NCBI GenBank assembly: GCA_020831625.1
Contig: JAFIGD010000041.1
Coordinates: forward strand, 1-45,290
From: Verrucomicrobiota bacterium
GTDB taxonomy: Bacteria; Verrucomicrobiota; Kiritimatiellia; SS1-B-03-39; UBA6053
DNA: 45,290 nucleotides
Direction: 5' to 3'
The notes under the pieces are model-generated. The model was given only the letters and a program-made list of their open reading frames with translations. It had not been told where the DNA came from and made no database searches. The translations under genes were made by a program, and so were the position numbers. Positions 8,117-15,536 of this stretch are shown one piece after another (position 1 is the first letter of the stretch; every line of letters begins with the position of its first letter).

Positions 8117-9523
8117 TCAGTTCGAGTCTTTGAGCGAGCTGAGGGCTTCGAGGGCGCGGTCGCGGGCCTGGGGGTGGTTGACGATGGGGGCGGGATAGTT
8201 TTTCGGGGGTGTGTCCATTTCCCAGGGGGCGTGGAGGTCTTTGGTGTCGAGTTCCCGCAATTCCGGGACCCAGCGCCGGATGTACGCGCCGTCGGCATCG
8301 AATTTTTTGCTTTGCAGGACGGGGTTGAAGATGCGGAAGTAGGGCGCGGCGTCGGCACCGCAGCCGCCGGCCCACTGCCAGCCGAAGCTGTTGTTGGCGA
8401 GATCGGCGTCGACGAGGGTGTCCCAGAACCAGAGCGCACCCTCCCGCCAGTGGATCAGGAGGTCTTTAACGAGGAAGGAGGCGACAATCATGCGGACGCG
8501 GTTGTGCATCCATCCGGTGGTCCAGAGTTCGCGCATGCCCGCATCCACAATGGGATAGCCGGTCTGTCCGCGCCGCCAGGCGTTGAGCAATTTGTCATTT
8601 TTTTCCCAGGGAAAGTCTTTGAATTTTTCCTGCATTGGCTCCCAGTCGAGCTGGGGCTGATGAAACAGGAGGTGAGTGGCGAAGTCGCGCCAGACGAGCT
8701 GTCGGGTCCAGGCTTCGATCCCCCCGCGCTTTGCACCGCGTTCGGCGGCCTCCTGCGCCTGATGCCAGAGGCGGCGGGTACTGATCTGGCCGAAACAGAG
8801 GTAGGGGCTGAGCCGCGAGGTGCCGCGGATGCCGGGATAATCCCGCTTGTCTTTGTAGACACCCGCGGCTTCGTCGAGAAACGTTTCGACTTGCTCTCGA
8901 CATCCGTCCGAACCGGGATCCCAGGTGTCGTAAAAGCCTTGGTCCCAGTGGATGTCGGGGAGCAGGTTCAGCTCGTCGAGACTGAGGGATTCGGGCCAGG
9001 CGGAGGGTGCGGGAAGGGATTTCGGGGTGTCCACCGGTTCTGAAAAATCGCCCTGGGCGAGCATGGCTTTGTAAAAGGGGGTGAACACTTTGTAGTAGTC
9101 GCCGGACTGGTTGGCGATTTGATGGGGTTCGAACAGGACATTGCCCCGGAAGCTTTTAGCGGGGAGGTCTTTTTTGAGCCGGGTATCGGTTTGGACACCA
9201 TAAGGATCGTAGCGGCGGTTCCAGAGGACTAGATCTGCTCCGGTTTGAGCCATCAGGTTTTTGAGCAGGTCGGCTTCGGAGTTTCCGGCGCGGAGGATGA
9301 GTTTGGAGCCGAGGGATTCCAGTTGGCCGGACAGGGATTTGAGGGCGTGATGCAACCACCAGCGGGTCGCGCCGCCGGGTTTCCAGCGGCCTTCGGAGTC
9401 CGGCGTCCAAAGAAATACCGGAATAACGGGTCTTCCGCTTTCGGCGGCGTTGTGAAGGGCGGGGTTGTCATCTAAACGTAAATCGTTTCGAAACCAGACA
9501 ATTACAGGGGGGGGCATGCTCAT
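8117..9523 (-). CDS. phrB: Deoxyribodipyrimidine photolyase (class I, cryptochrome/photolyase family)
   Basis: A 468-residue flavoprotein of the cryptochrome/photolyase family, about the length of E. coli PhrB (472). It is expected to repair UV-induced cyclobutane pyrimidine dimers with blue light. The N-terminal alpha/beta antenna domain starts at VIVWFRNDLRLDDNPAL. The FAD-binding helical domain includes GTSRLSPYLCFGQIS, GQTGYPIVDAGMREL, GWMHNRVRMI and NNSFGWQWAGGCGADAAPYF. These blocks carry the FAD contacts and the tryptophan-rich electron-transfer region. The C-terminal signature IFNPVLQSKKFD is complete. The start at MSMPPPV fits the family; an ATG two codons later is equally possible. 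It lies 118 bases downstream of the permease gene on the same strand and may be separately transcribed. A light-sensing cryptochrome role is possible but less likely. Confidence 0.93.
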   Translation of the reverse strand: MSMPPPVIVWFRNDLRLDDNPALHNAAESGRPVIPVFLWTPDSEGRWKPGGATRWWLHHALKSLSGQLESLGSKLILRAGNSEADLLKNLMAQTGADLVLWNRRYDPYGVQTDTRLKKDLPAKSFRGNVLFEPHQIANQSGDYYKVFTPFYKAMLAQGDFSEPVDTPKSLPAPSAWPESLSLDELNLLPDIHWDQGFYDTWDPGSDGCREQVETFLDEAAGVYKDKRDYPGIRGTSRLSPYLCFGQISTRRLWHQAQEAAERGAKRGGIEAWTRQLVWRDFATHLLFHQPQLDWEPMQEKFKDFPWEKNDKLLNAWRRGQTGYPIVDAGMRELWTTGWMHNRVRMIVASFLVKDLLIHWREGALWFWDTLVDADLANNSFGWQWAGGCGADAAPYFRIFNPVLQSKKFDADGAYIRRWVPELRELDTKDLHAPWEMDTPPKNYPAPIVNHPQARDRALEALSSLKDSN

Positions 9524-9641
9524 GTTAACGTTTCGGAACGGAGGGGGGATCCTTACAGGCGGATACTGGCGTTATTCTCTCGGAGATATTCTCACGGAGG
9601 CACAGAGATACGGAGTTGAATCGATTTGAGGAAATGGGCCG

Positions 9642-10766
9642 TTAGTCTTCACATCGGAGGGCCCGGGCGGGAACGAGGCGGGCGGCCATGCGGGCGGGGA
9701 TCCAGGAGAAGACGCCGCCGGTGATCCAGGCGAGAAGAAAGGGAAGGATCAGCACGTAGCCGTCCTGTTTTAAGGGGATATCCAGGTCCTCCGGGAGGCG
9801 GTGCAACAGGTGCGTCGCGAGGAAAACCCCAATAAAAGCGGCAAAAGTGCTGAGCAGAAGTCCTTCGGACATGAAAAGCGTGAAAATATCCCGGCCGCGG
9901 GCACCGATGGCCATGCGCAGGCCGATTTCACGGCGGCGCTGGCGGACGTTCTGGATCATGAGGCTGCCGAGGGTGGCGCCGCCGAGGAGGAGGGACAGGA
10001 GGGTGACGGTGCCGAAGACGCGTTGGAGAATCCGTGAGAGGCGGCGGGTTTCGGTCAGAAGCTGGTCGGGGGTGATGAGGTGGAGATCGGCGTTCGGGGC
10101 TTCGCGGGCGAAAAACGCTTCGATATGCCGGAAAAGCGGTAATGGGTCGGTTGCGGTGTGAAGGAGGCGGATGCGGTGGAAGCGTTCGGAGTCCTCCGGG
10201 TGTTCCCAGTCGCCCCGGAGGGTGTCGGGAATCTGCAGAAAGCGTCCGGGTCCGGTGACGCCGACGACGGTGAATTCGGTTTGGCGGATTCGGAGGCGGT
10301 CGCCCAGGGCGAGGTTCAAATCGGAGGAGGCGAGGGCGTAGGTGTCGCGCCGGGCGGCATCGGCGGGGTCGAGGGGGCGGCCGGCGTGAACGGGGAGGCT
10401 GCGGACGGTGTTCCACGCGGGGGTGGCGGCATAGAGGGTCAGGCGGCCGTGGGGCGGAACATTCAGGGGGCCGTATTCGCGTTCGCCGACCCAGCGGGTT
10501 TCAGGGAATTGGTTCCGAAGGGTCGCGAGGTGGCCGGGGGTGAGGGCGGGCCGGTTTTCTTCTTCGAGTTCGAGGATGGCGGTGTCGGCGCCGAAGTCGG
10601 CGGTGAGGCGGGCGGCTTGATCGCGGAGACCGCCCATGGCGGCGAGGAGCAGTGTGAGCGTGAGGGTTCCGGTCCCCACGGCGAACAGGGTCAGGAAGAC
10701 CCGGGCGGGCGATGTCCGCCAGCCTTCCCAGAGATCCTGAAGCCACCAGGGGAGTTGAATGCGCAT
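9642..10766 (-). CDS. MacB/FtsX-type ABC transporter permease
   Basis: A 374-residue inner-membrane permease of the MacB/FtsX/LolC superfamily. These proteins move substrates such as lipoproteins or peptides by mechanotransmission, powered by a separate LolD/MacB-type ATPase. One membrane helix (about 20-45) is followed by a large periplasmic MacB-PCD-like domain (about 50-250, starting TADFGADTAIL). Three C-terminal helices follow in the FtsX domain (about 255-365), including GGATLGSLMIQNVRQRRREI and GLRMAIGARGRDIF. The last residues, VPARALRCED, are typical of the end of such permeases. No partner ATPase lies next to it, which is unusual because these genes normally sit with one. It is the only clear member of its transcript, with a possible promoter near 10860-10897. 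Substrate unknown. Confidence 0.88.
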   Translation of the reverse strand: MRIQLPWWLQDLWEGWRTSPARVFLTLFAVGTGTLTLTLLLAAMGGLRDQAARLTADFGADTAILELEEENRPALTPGHLATLRNQFPETRWVGEREYGPLNVPPHGRLTLYAATPAWNTVRSLPVHAGRPLDPADAARRDTYALASSDLNLALGDRLRIRQTEFTVVGVTGPGRFLQIPDTLRGDWEHPEDSERFHRIRLLHTATDPLPLFRHIEAFFAREAPNADLHLITPDQLLTETRRLSRILQRVFGTVTLLSLLLGGATLGSLMIQNVRQRRREIGLRMAIGARGRDIFTLFMSEGLLLSTFAAFIGVFLATHLLHRLPEDLDIPLKQDGYVLILPFLLAWITGGVFSWIPARMAARLVPARALRCED

Positions 10767-10859
10767 TTTAGTGGGTTACGTTCAGGCCTGCAAAAAATCG
10801 ACAGCGGAAACGGCAATTCGGGGAAATGTTTTCAGAACTTTCTCTTAATATGATTGTTC

Positions 10860-10897
10860 CCATACTGGAACCGTATTAAACCCATATTGGTTGTCAA
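10860..10897 (-). promoter_or_regulatory. Possible promoter/operator upstream of the permease
   Basis: On the minus strand a TTGACA box (10892-10897 on plus) lies about 125 bases upstream of the permease ATG. The best -10 candidate, TACGGT after 16 bases, is weak. Two near-identical CCATAYTGG words (10860-10868 and 10882-10890), 22 bp apart, overlap it and could be operator half-sites. Treat as suggestive only. Confidence 0.28.
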
Positions 10898-10945
10898 GAA
10901 AGCGATTACAATCTGCATCCAGGAGACGCAGAGGGCTGCGGGGCA

Positions 10946-11133
10946 GGGTTAGGGGGAGACCACGGATGGAAGACCACGGATGCATTGGGGCAGGGTTAGG
11001 GTGAGACCACGGATGGAAGACCGCGGATGCTGTGGGGCAGGGTTAGGGTGAGACCACGGATGGAAGACCACGGATGCTGTGGGGCAGGGTTAGGGTGAGA
11101 CCACGGATGGAAGACCACGGATGTTGTGGGGCT
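10946..11133. repeat. Four tandem 47-bp units containing two CCACGGATG words
   Basis: Four head-to-tail units of 47 bp begin GGGTTAGGGTGAGACCACGG, continue with GGAAGACCACGGATG and end TGTGGGGCA. They differ at only a few positions; for example, unit 2 has CCGCGGATG and unit 4 ends GGGGCT. A single, diverged unit of the same kind occurs at 25402-25448. The region is noncoding, and short frames through it are repeat translations. Confidence 0.9.
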
Positions 11134-11136
11134 GGG

Positions 11137-11220
11137 TATTTTAAACAGGAGGTCGCAGAGAAAACGGAGCAAATCCAACGCCTTTCGCCTAAAAAATTCG
11201 GATATTCCCTGTTTTTAAAG
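11137..11220. repeat. Inverted-repeat element with AACAGGAGGTCGCAGAG arm
   Basis: Directly after the 47-bp array lies a block whose ends are inverted: TTTTAAACAGG at 11139-11149 and CCTGTTTTTAAA at 11208-11219. Bases 11140-11180 match 25601-25641 with one mismatch in 41, so this is a dispersed element. It resembles a nonautonomous MITE-like or REP-like unit, with no coding capacity. Confidence 0.6.
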
Positions 11221-11275
11221 GCGAATCCTTAATTTTAGCCATGAAAAACGGGGAATGTCCCGGCCCCGCATCCGC

Positions 11276-11302
11276 TTGACAGGACTGGGTTTTCTTCATA
11301 AT
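11276..11302 (+). promoter_or_regulatory. Sigma70-like promoter with very short leader for the LarA-like gene
   Basis: A perfect TTGACA at 11276-11281 is followed by CATAAT at 11297-11302 (15-bp spacer) or by TAATCC at 11299-11304 (17-bp spacer). Either -10 places the expected transcription start within a few bases of the ATG at 11311. The mRNA may be leaderless, and no ribosome-binding site is visible. Confidence 0.55.
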
Positions 11303-11310
11303 CCTGAATC

Positions 11311-12579
11311 ATGATCTATAAAGCGATTGGTTCCCCGGAGACGGTCCTGACGGACGAGGATTTGCAACGTCATTTGTTTGAGGCGTTTGAGGCAATGGGG
11401 CCGAAGAAGAAGGTGCTGGCGGTGCCGCCGGATTTCACGCGGCTGAATTCGCGGGCGGGTCCGTTGACCTGTATGACGCATGCGTATTATGGCGATGCCC
11501 TGGTGGATGTGATGCCGGCGCTGGGGACGCATGTGCCGATGCCGGACTGGCAGTTGGAGCGGATGTATCCGACGGTGCCGAAATCGCTGATTCGCGAGCA
11601 TGACTGGCGGAATGATGTGGTGACGGTGGGCGAGGTGCCGTCGGAATTTGTGTCGGAGGCGACCGAGGGAATTTATACGAAGCCGTGGCCGGCGCAGATG
11701 AACCGGCTGCTGTGGGAGGGCGGGCATGATCTGATTCTGAGCGTTGGCCAGGTGGTGCCGCACGAGGTGATCGGGATGGCGAACTATACCAAGAATATTT
11801 TTGTGGGGACCGGGGGTGTGAAGGGGATCAATGAGAGTCATTTCATCGGCGCGGCGTTCGGCATGGAGCGGATGATGGGCCGGGCGGACACGCCGCTGCG
11901 CCGGATTCTGAACGAGGCGGCGGACCGCTTTTGCGCGCATCTGCCGCTGATGTATGTGCTGACGGTGATCGGGCCGGACGGCAAGGGCGGTCTGGTGACG
12001 CGGGGGCTGTATATCGGGGACAGCCATGACTGTTTTGAGCGGGCGGCGGAGTTGTCGCTGCTGGTGAATTTCAATATGCTGGACGAGGCGCCGTCGAAGG
12101 TGGTGGTGTATCTGGATCCGGAGGAGTTTCACAGCACCTGGCTGGGAAACAAGGCGATTTACCGGACGCGGATGGCGATCGCGGACGGCGGGGAGCTGGT
12201 GGTGCTGGGGCCGGAGGTGGGGACTTTCGGGGAGGATAAAGAAATCGACCGCCTGATCCGCAAGTACGGGTACCGCACCACGCCGGAGGTGATGGATTTT
12301 GTGGAGAAGAACGAGGATATCCGCAACAATCTGTCGGCGGCGGCGCATTTGATCCACGGTTCGTCCGAAGGGCGGTTCCGGGTCACGTATTGCCCCGGAA
12401 AGCTGAGCCGGGAGGAGGTCGAGGGGGTTGGATATGAGTACGGAGACCTGGCGGCGTATTCGGAACGCTATCCGGTCGAGGAACTGCGGGACGGCTGGAA
12501 TGAGCGGAACGGAGAGCGTTATTACTTTGTCTCCAATCCGGCGCTGGGCCTGTGGGCCCATCCCAGCCGGTTTGCCTGA
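11311..12579 (+). CDS. LarA-family nickel-pincer racemase/epimerase (DUF2088)
   Basis: A 422-residue protein of the lactate racemase LarA superfamily, close to the length of LarA itself (about 424). LarA enzymes use a nickel-pincer nucleotide cofactor to racemise or epimerise 2-hydroxy acids by hydride transfer. The N-terminal PPDFTRLNSRAG matches the family VPDxTR motif. His74 (LGTHVPM), His151, Lys161 and His177 line up with LarA His108, His174, Lys184 (cofactor tether) and His200 (nickel ligand). The spacings of 10 between His151 and Lys161 and 16 between Lys161 and His177 are kept exactly. The glycine-rich FVGTGGVKG lies between. The substrate may be lactate or a sugar acid, since the superfamily is broad. 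No larB, larC or larE cofactor gene is in the window. It converges on the barrel candidate, five bases away. Confidence 0.85.
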   Translation: MIYKAIGSPETVLTDEDLQRHLFEAFEAMGPKKKVLAVPPDFTRLNSRAGPLTCMTHAYYGDALVDVMPALGTHVPMPDWQLERMYPTVPKSLIREHDWRNDVVTVGEVPSEFVSEATEGIYTKPWPAQMNRLLWEGGHDLILSVGQVVPHEVIGMANYTKNIFVGTGGVKGINESHFIGAAFGMERMMGRADTPLRRILNEAADRFCAHLPLMYVLTVIGPDGKGGLVTRGLYIGDSHDCFERAAELSLLVNFNMLDEAPSKVVVYLDPEEFHSTWLGNKAIYRTRMAIADGGELVVLGPEVGTFGEDKEIDRLIRKYGYRTTPEVMDFVEKNEDIRNNLSAAAHLIHGSSEGRFRVTYCPGKLSREEVEGVGYEYGDLAAYSERYPVEELRDGWNERNGERYYFVSNPALGLWAHPSRFA

Positions 12580-12584
12580 TTCGA

Positions 12585-13085
12585 TTAAAATCTGAACCGG
12601 AAGGTCAGGCCGTAGTCCAGGTTGTTGAAGCGGAAGTCATTGAGGTTTCCGAAGCGGTCAAAGGCGTAAAAGGCGTGGCCGCCGATGGACATGCTTTTTC
12701 CGACAGGAAAATTCAGGCCGAGTTGGAACTGGTAGTAGTGATCTCCCCAGCCGTTGCTGTTGCCGTCGTCGATGTAATCGATGAGCGCGGAAACCCCGGC
12801 CTCCCAAATGCCGTCCTGCAGGAGGAGGGTGAGTTCAGGGGTGATCACGGAGTCGACTTCACCCGCGCCGCTGGGATCCGAGCCGTACAGGGCTCCAAGC
12901 CGCCAGCCGGCGGTGCCGTCAAAGATTTCCAGAAAGGCACCGTAGGAGAGATCGCTGTTTCCGTATGGGCGGTCGCTGAATTTTGAGTGGTTGGTGTGCT
13001 GCTTCACCATCACGGCGACATCTGCGCCCTGAAGGGTGTGCAGCGCGGGGAGCGCGAGGATGAGGCAAAGAATAAAGCGTTTCAT
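12585..13085 (-). CDS. Small outer-membrane beta-barrel candidate
   Basis: A 166-residue exported protein. Residues 1-20 are a signal peptide (MKRF, hydrophobic core, cleavage after LQG-A). The mature part is rich in alternating aromatic and polar strands, for example DLSYGAFLEIF, YYQFQLGLNFPVG and LDYGLTFRFRF. It ends in phenylalanine, the usual recognition signal for BAM-dependent insertion. About eight strands would fit the length, as in small OmpA- or OmpW-like barrels. I do not recognise a specific family. It is transcribed alone, away from the pseudo-nucleotidyltransferase gene. No ribosome-binding site is seen: the bases before the ATG read CCTCCTGCT. Confidence 0.7.
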   Translation of the reverse strand: MKRFILCLILALPALHTLQGADVAVMVKQHTNHSKFSDRPYGNSDLSYGAFLEIFDGTAGWRLGALYGSDPSGAGEVDSVITPELTLLLQDGIWEAGVSALIDYIDDGNSNGWGDHYYQFQLGLNFPVGKSMSIGGHAFYAFDRFGNLNDFRFNNLDYGLTFRFRF

Positions 13086-13172
13086 AGCAGGAGGTCCGGT
13101 ATGGGGTGGTTGTTGGCAGAATGCTTTGTGATGTTGCGGATTTTTATGGAAGAAGCAAGCGGGAAGCGGGGT

Positions 13173-13775
13173 TCACGGAAGTTTTCCGAAGACAAGGATG
13201 CCCTCCCGGGCGATACGGGTCCAGAGGGGGCTGAACTCCGGGTCGTCCATGGTGCGGATATCCATAAAGGTGACCCTGGAGTCGAGGGCGTAGCGGGCGC
13301 GGAGGTTTTCCCGCAGACGGTCCAGAGAGCGGTAAGCCTGAAGGCGCAGTCTTCCTGTGGCAAAGAGAAGGTGGATCTCGAGGATGTCCTTCTGATTGGG
13401 AGGGCGGACGCCGGGTTCCGGGGATCTTGCCAGGGGACCGGTGACGATGGCGGCCTCGGGTTTGGGATGCATGTGGCGGCGGACGGTTTTGCGCAGGTCG
13501 TCCCAGAAGCCGACCTCGGCGTCCAGCGCGGGCCGGACGGCTTTGGTCCAGAGGTAATGCCGGGGATTTCCGGAAAAGAAATGGGCGTTCCCCTGAACGG
13601 TTTTCAGGAGAACGCCTTCGGCCGTCAGATTGCCGAGGGCCTGCATGGCGGCCCGGTTGCTGAGGCCGCTGGCGCGTTGAACCTCCCGGCCGCTCAGGGG
13701 GGTGTCGGCATGATGGATGACCCTCAGCACGGCGAGATGACTTTGCCGGCCCAGAATAGGGGTCAGGCCCTGCAC
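13173..13775 (-). CDS. Winged-helix regulator with degenerate nucleotidyltransferase domain
   Basis: A 200-residue, probably cytoplasmic DNA-binding protein. Residues 8-70 form a winged helix-turn-helix (LSGREVQRASGLSNRAAMQAL, then the wing GVLLKTVQGNAHFF). Residues 105-200 look like a minimal nucleotidyltransferase fold. The usual GSxARG motif reads GPLARS, and the catalytic SDxD is replaced by KDILEI, so transfer activity is unlikely. The end, WTRIAREGILVFG, matches the usual end of that fold. The start codon is GTG. It lies two codons after the TGA of the membrane protein gene and in the same frame, so the two are surely co-transcribed and read-through would fuse them. Its targets are unknown; autoregulation of this pair is a guess. 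Confidence 0.65.
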   Translation of the reverse strand: MQGLTPILGRQSHLAVLRVIHHADTPLSGREVQRASGLSNRAAMQALGNLTAEGVLLKTVQGNAHFFSGNPRHYLWTKAVRPALDAEVGFWDDLRKTVRRHMHPKPEAAIVTGPLARSPEPGVRPPNQKDILEIHLLFATGRLRLQAYRSLDRLRENLRARYALDSRVTFMDIRTMDDPEFSPLWTRIAREGILVFGKLP

Positions 13776-13781
13776 CGCGGA

Positions 13782-14210
13782 TCAGGCCTTGGGTTCGGAG
13801 GGCGCTTCGGGTTCGGGGGCCGGTGTGGATTCGGGGGCGGCGGGCGCGGTGGTTTTGCCACTGCGGGCGGCGAGGAAGGACTGGACGTAGATGCCGATGA
13901 GCACGAAGGTGATCACGGTGGTGCCCCAAAGGGAGAAGACTTTATTCAGCTCTTTGCGGTCGGGATGGGGGCCCATGGTGACGATGCGCATGAACGAGCC
14001 CAAAAACAGGATGACCGCGCAGGTTAGGGCGATGTGCATGAGCAGTTTGCGTTTTTCGGGACTGCGGGCGCTTTCCCAGCCGCAATAGATGATGGGCAGT
14101 CCCAAAATCAGGGGGAGAGCGGCGGTGAAGTGTTCAAATGCGGAAACGGCATAGCTGATCAGGCCGATGAGGCTGAGAAGGGCACCGAGGAACATGGTGA
14201 TTTTGTACAT
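13782..14210 (-). CDS. Four-helix membrane protein of unknown function
   Basis: A 142-residue inner-membrane protein with about four hydrophobic helices: near 4-26, 30-48, 62-80 and 96-116. Its Pro/Ala/Glu-rich cytoplasmic tail contains APAAPESTPAPEPEAPSE. I chose the ATG at 14208-14210 because GGAG lies nine bases before it; an earlier ATG at 14246 would add a hydrophilic 12-residue extension. I do not recognise the family. It is the first gene of a pair with the winged-helix/pseudo-nucleotidyltransferase and is divergent from the M48 lipoprotein gene. Confidence 0.72.
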   Translation of the reverse strand: MYKITMFLGALLSLIGLISYAVSAFEHFTAALPLILGLPIIYCGWESARSPEKRKLLMHIALTCAVILFLGSFMRIVTMGPHPDRKELNKVFSLWGTTVITFVLIGIYVQSFLAARSGKTTAPAAPESTPAPEPEAPSEPKA

Positions 14211-14316
14211 AAATGGGTTCTCCATACGGGTTAATAAAGCAGTCATGATGCGTTTTTTTCAAAAAAAGGCAAGTGCGGGGATGGTATTTTGAGGAAATGT
14301 CGCGTAAAATCCGGCC

Positions 14317-15462
14317 ATGAACTATCCAAGGCGTCCAATTCTGTTTGTACTGTTGTTTCTGGTGATCGGCTACAGTTGTGTGACCAATCCGGTGACGGGC
14401 CGGACGGAACTGCAATTGATTAGTGAACAGCAGGAAATCTCCATCGGAACCCGGAATTTCCCGTATCAGCAGCAGATCCAGGGCGGCGTGTATCAACTGG
14501 ATCCCGGGGTGAACGCGTACATCAACGAGGTGGGGCAAAAACTTGCGAGGGTGAGTGACCGTCCGCATCTGCCGTATGAATTTGTGGTGCTGAATGACAG
14601 TTCGTGGAACGCCTGGGCGATGCCGGGGGGCAAGATCGGAATCAACCGGGGGTTGTTGCTGGCGTTAAGCAATGAGAGTGAGCTGGCGGCGGTACTGGCG
14701 CATGAGATTGTGCACGCGGCGGCGCGGCATTCGGCTCAGCAGATGGAACGGGGGGTGTGGATGCAGGCCGGAGTGGCCGGGATCAGTGGTTTGGCGGGCT
14801 CGGATTACCGGAATCTGGTGGAGACGGCGGGGATTATCGGGTTGAATCTGGGCATGTTGCGGTACAGCCGGGCGGCGGAGGCGGAGGCGGATTATTTCGG
14901 GATGCTGTATATGATGCGGAGCGGGTATGACGCGGTCGGGGCGGTGACGCTGCAGGAAACGTTCGCGGAGAACATGGCCAGCGCCGGGGGGTGGCTGGCG
15001 TCGCATCCGGCCTCGATCGAGCGGGTGCGACGGAACCGGCAGACGCTGGAGCGGCACACGAGCGAGCCGGGGTATCTGGGGGAGGCGGAATACCGGGTGC
15101 AAATGCGCAATCTGCGGCAACAGGCCCCGGCCTATGAACTGTATGAGCAAGGGGTGAAAGCGTTGAATGAACGCCCCGAAGAAGCCTTGCGGCTTTCGAT
15201 GGAGGCGAGACGGATGGAGCCGCGGGAGGCGCTTTTTTACGGACTGAGCGCGCAGGCGCATCAGCGGATGAATAATCCGCAGGCGGCTCAGCAGGCCTGG
15301 GATCAGGCGATTGAGCGGAATCCGGAGTGGTTTTTGTTCTGGCTGGAGCGTGGACGGCTTCACGCCGCGCAGGGACGGAACGCCGCCGCCCGGCGGGATT
15401 TGGAGCGCAGCATGACGCTTTTGCCGACGCAAACCGCCCGGGACGCGCTGGAGGCTCTTTAA
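14317..15462 (+). CDS. M48 metallopeptidase lipoprotein with TPR tail (BepA/LoiP-like)
   Basis: A 381-residue zinc peptidase of the M48 family, probably periplasmic. BepA- and LoiP-like members help assemble or degrade outer-membrane proteins. A hydrophobic N-terminus runs to Cys21 (VIGYSC), a weak lipobox. The phrase TNPVTGRTELQLI directly after it is typical of lipoprotein M48 enzymes. The HExxH motif is HEIVH (His129, Glu130, His133), and the third zinc ligand is probably in AEAEADYFG near 190. Residues about 265-381 form two or three TPR-like helices (EALFYGLSAQAHQRM and repeats), as in BepA. It stands alone, divergent from the membrane protein gene. The LemA-fusion protein carries the tail usually attached to M48 enzymes, so the two may work together; this is inference. 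Confidence 0.88.
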   Translation: MNYPRRPILFVLLFLVIGYSCVTNPVTGRTELQLISEQQEISIGTRNFPYQQQIQGGVYQLDPGVNAYINEVGQKLARVSDRPHLPYEFVVLNDSSWNAWAMPGGKIGINRGLLLALSNESELAAVLAHEIVHAAARHSAQQMERGVWMQAGVAGISGLAGSDYRNLVETAGIIGLNLGMLRYSRAAEAEADYFGMLYMMRSGYDAVGAVTLQETFAENMASAGGWLASHPASIERVRRNRQTLERHTSEPGYLGEAEYRVQMRNLRQQAPAYELYEQGVKALNERPEEALRLSMEARRMEPREALFYGLSAQAHQRMNNPQAAQQAWDQAIERNPEWFLFWLERGRLHAAQGRNAAARRDLERSMTLLPTQTARDALEAL

Positions 15463-15500
15463 CGTTTATCAAACTTTGGTGAACTCCCGTTCTGAAACGC

Positions 15501-15529
15501 TTGCTTTCCGTGCGGGTTCTCTGTTAGAT
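15501..15529 (+). promoter_or_regulatory. Promoter-like boxes close to the MshEN gene start
   Basis: TTGCTT at 15501-15506 and TTAGAT at 15524-15529 are separated by exactly 17 bp. The -10 end is only seven bases before the ATG at 15537, so the transcript would have almost no leader. No ribosome-binding site is seen. The layout is like that upstream of the LarA-like and DUF4143 genes. Confidence 0.42.
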
Positions 15530-15536
15530 CTTTCGT

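Noticed and set aside
10946-11133. CRISPR array or coding repeat
   Set aside because: The units are contiguous tandem copies with no spacers, and frames through them contain stops or low-complexity sequence.
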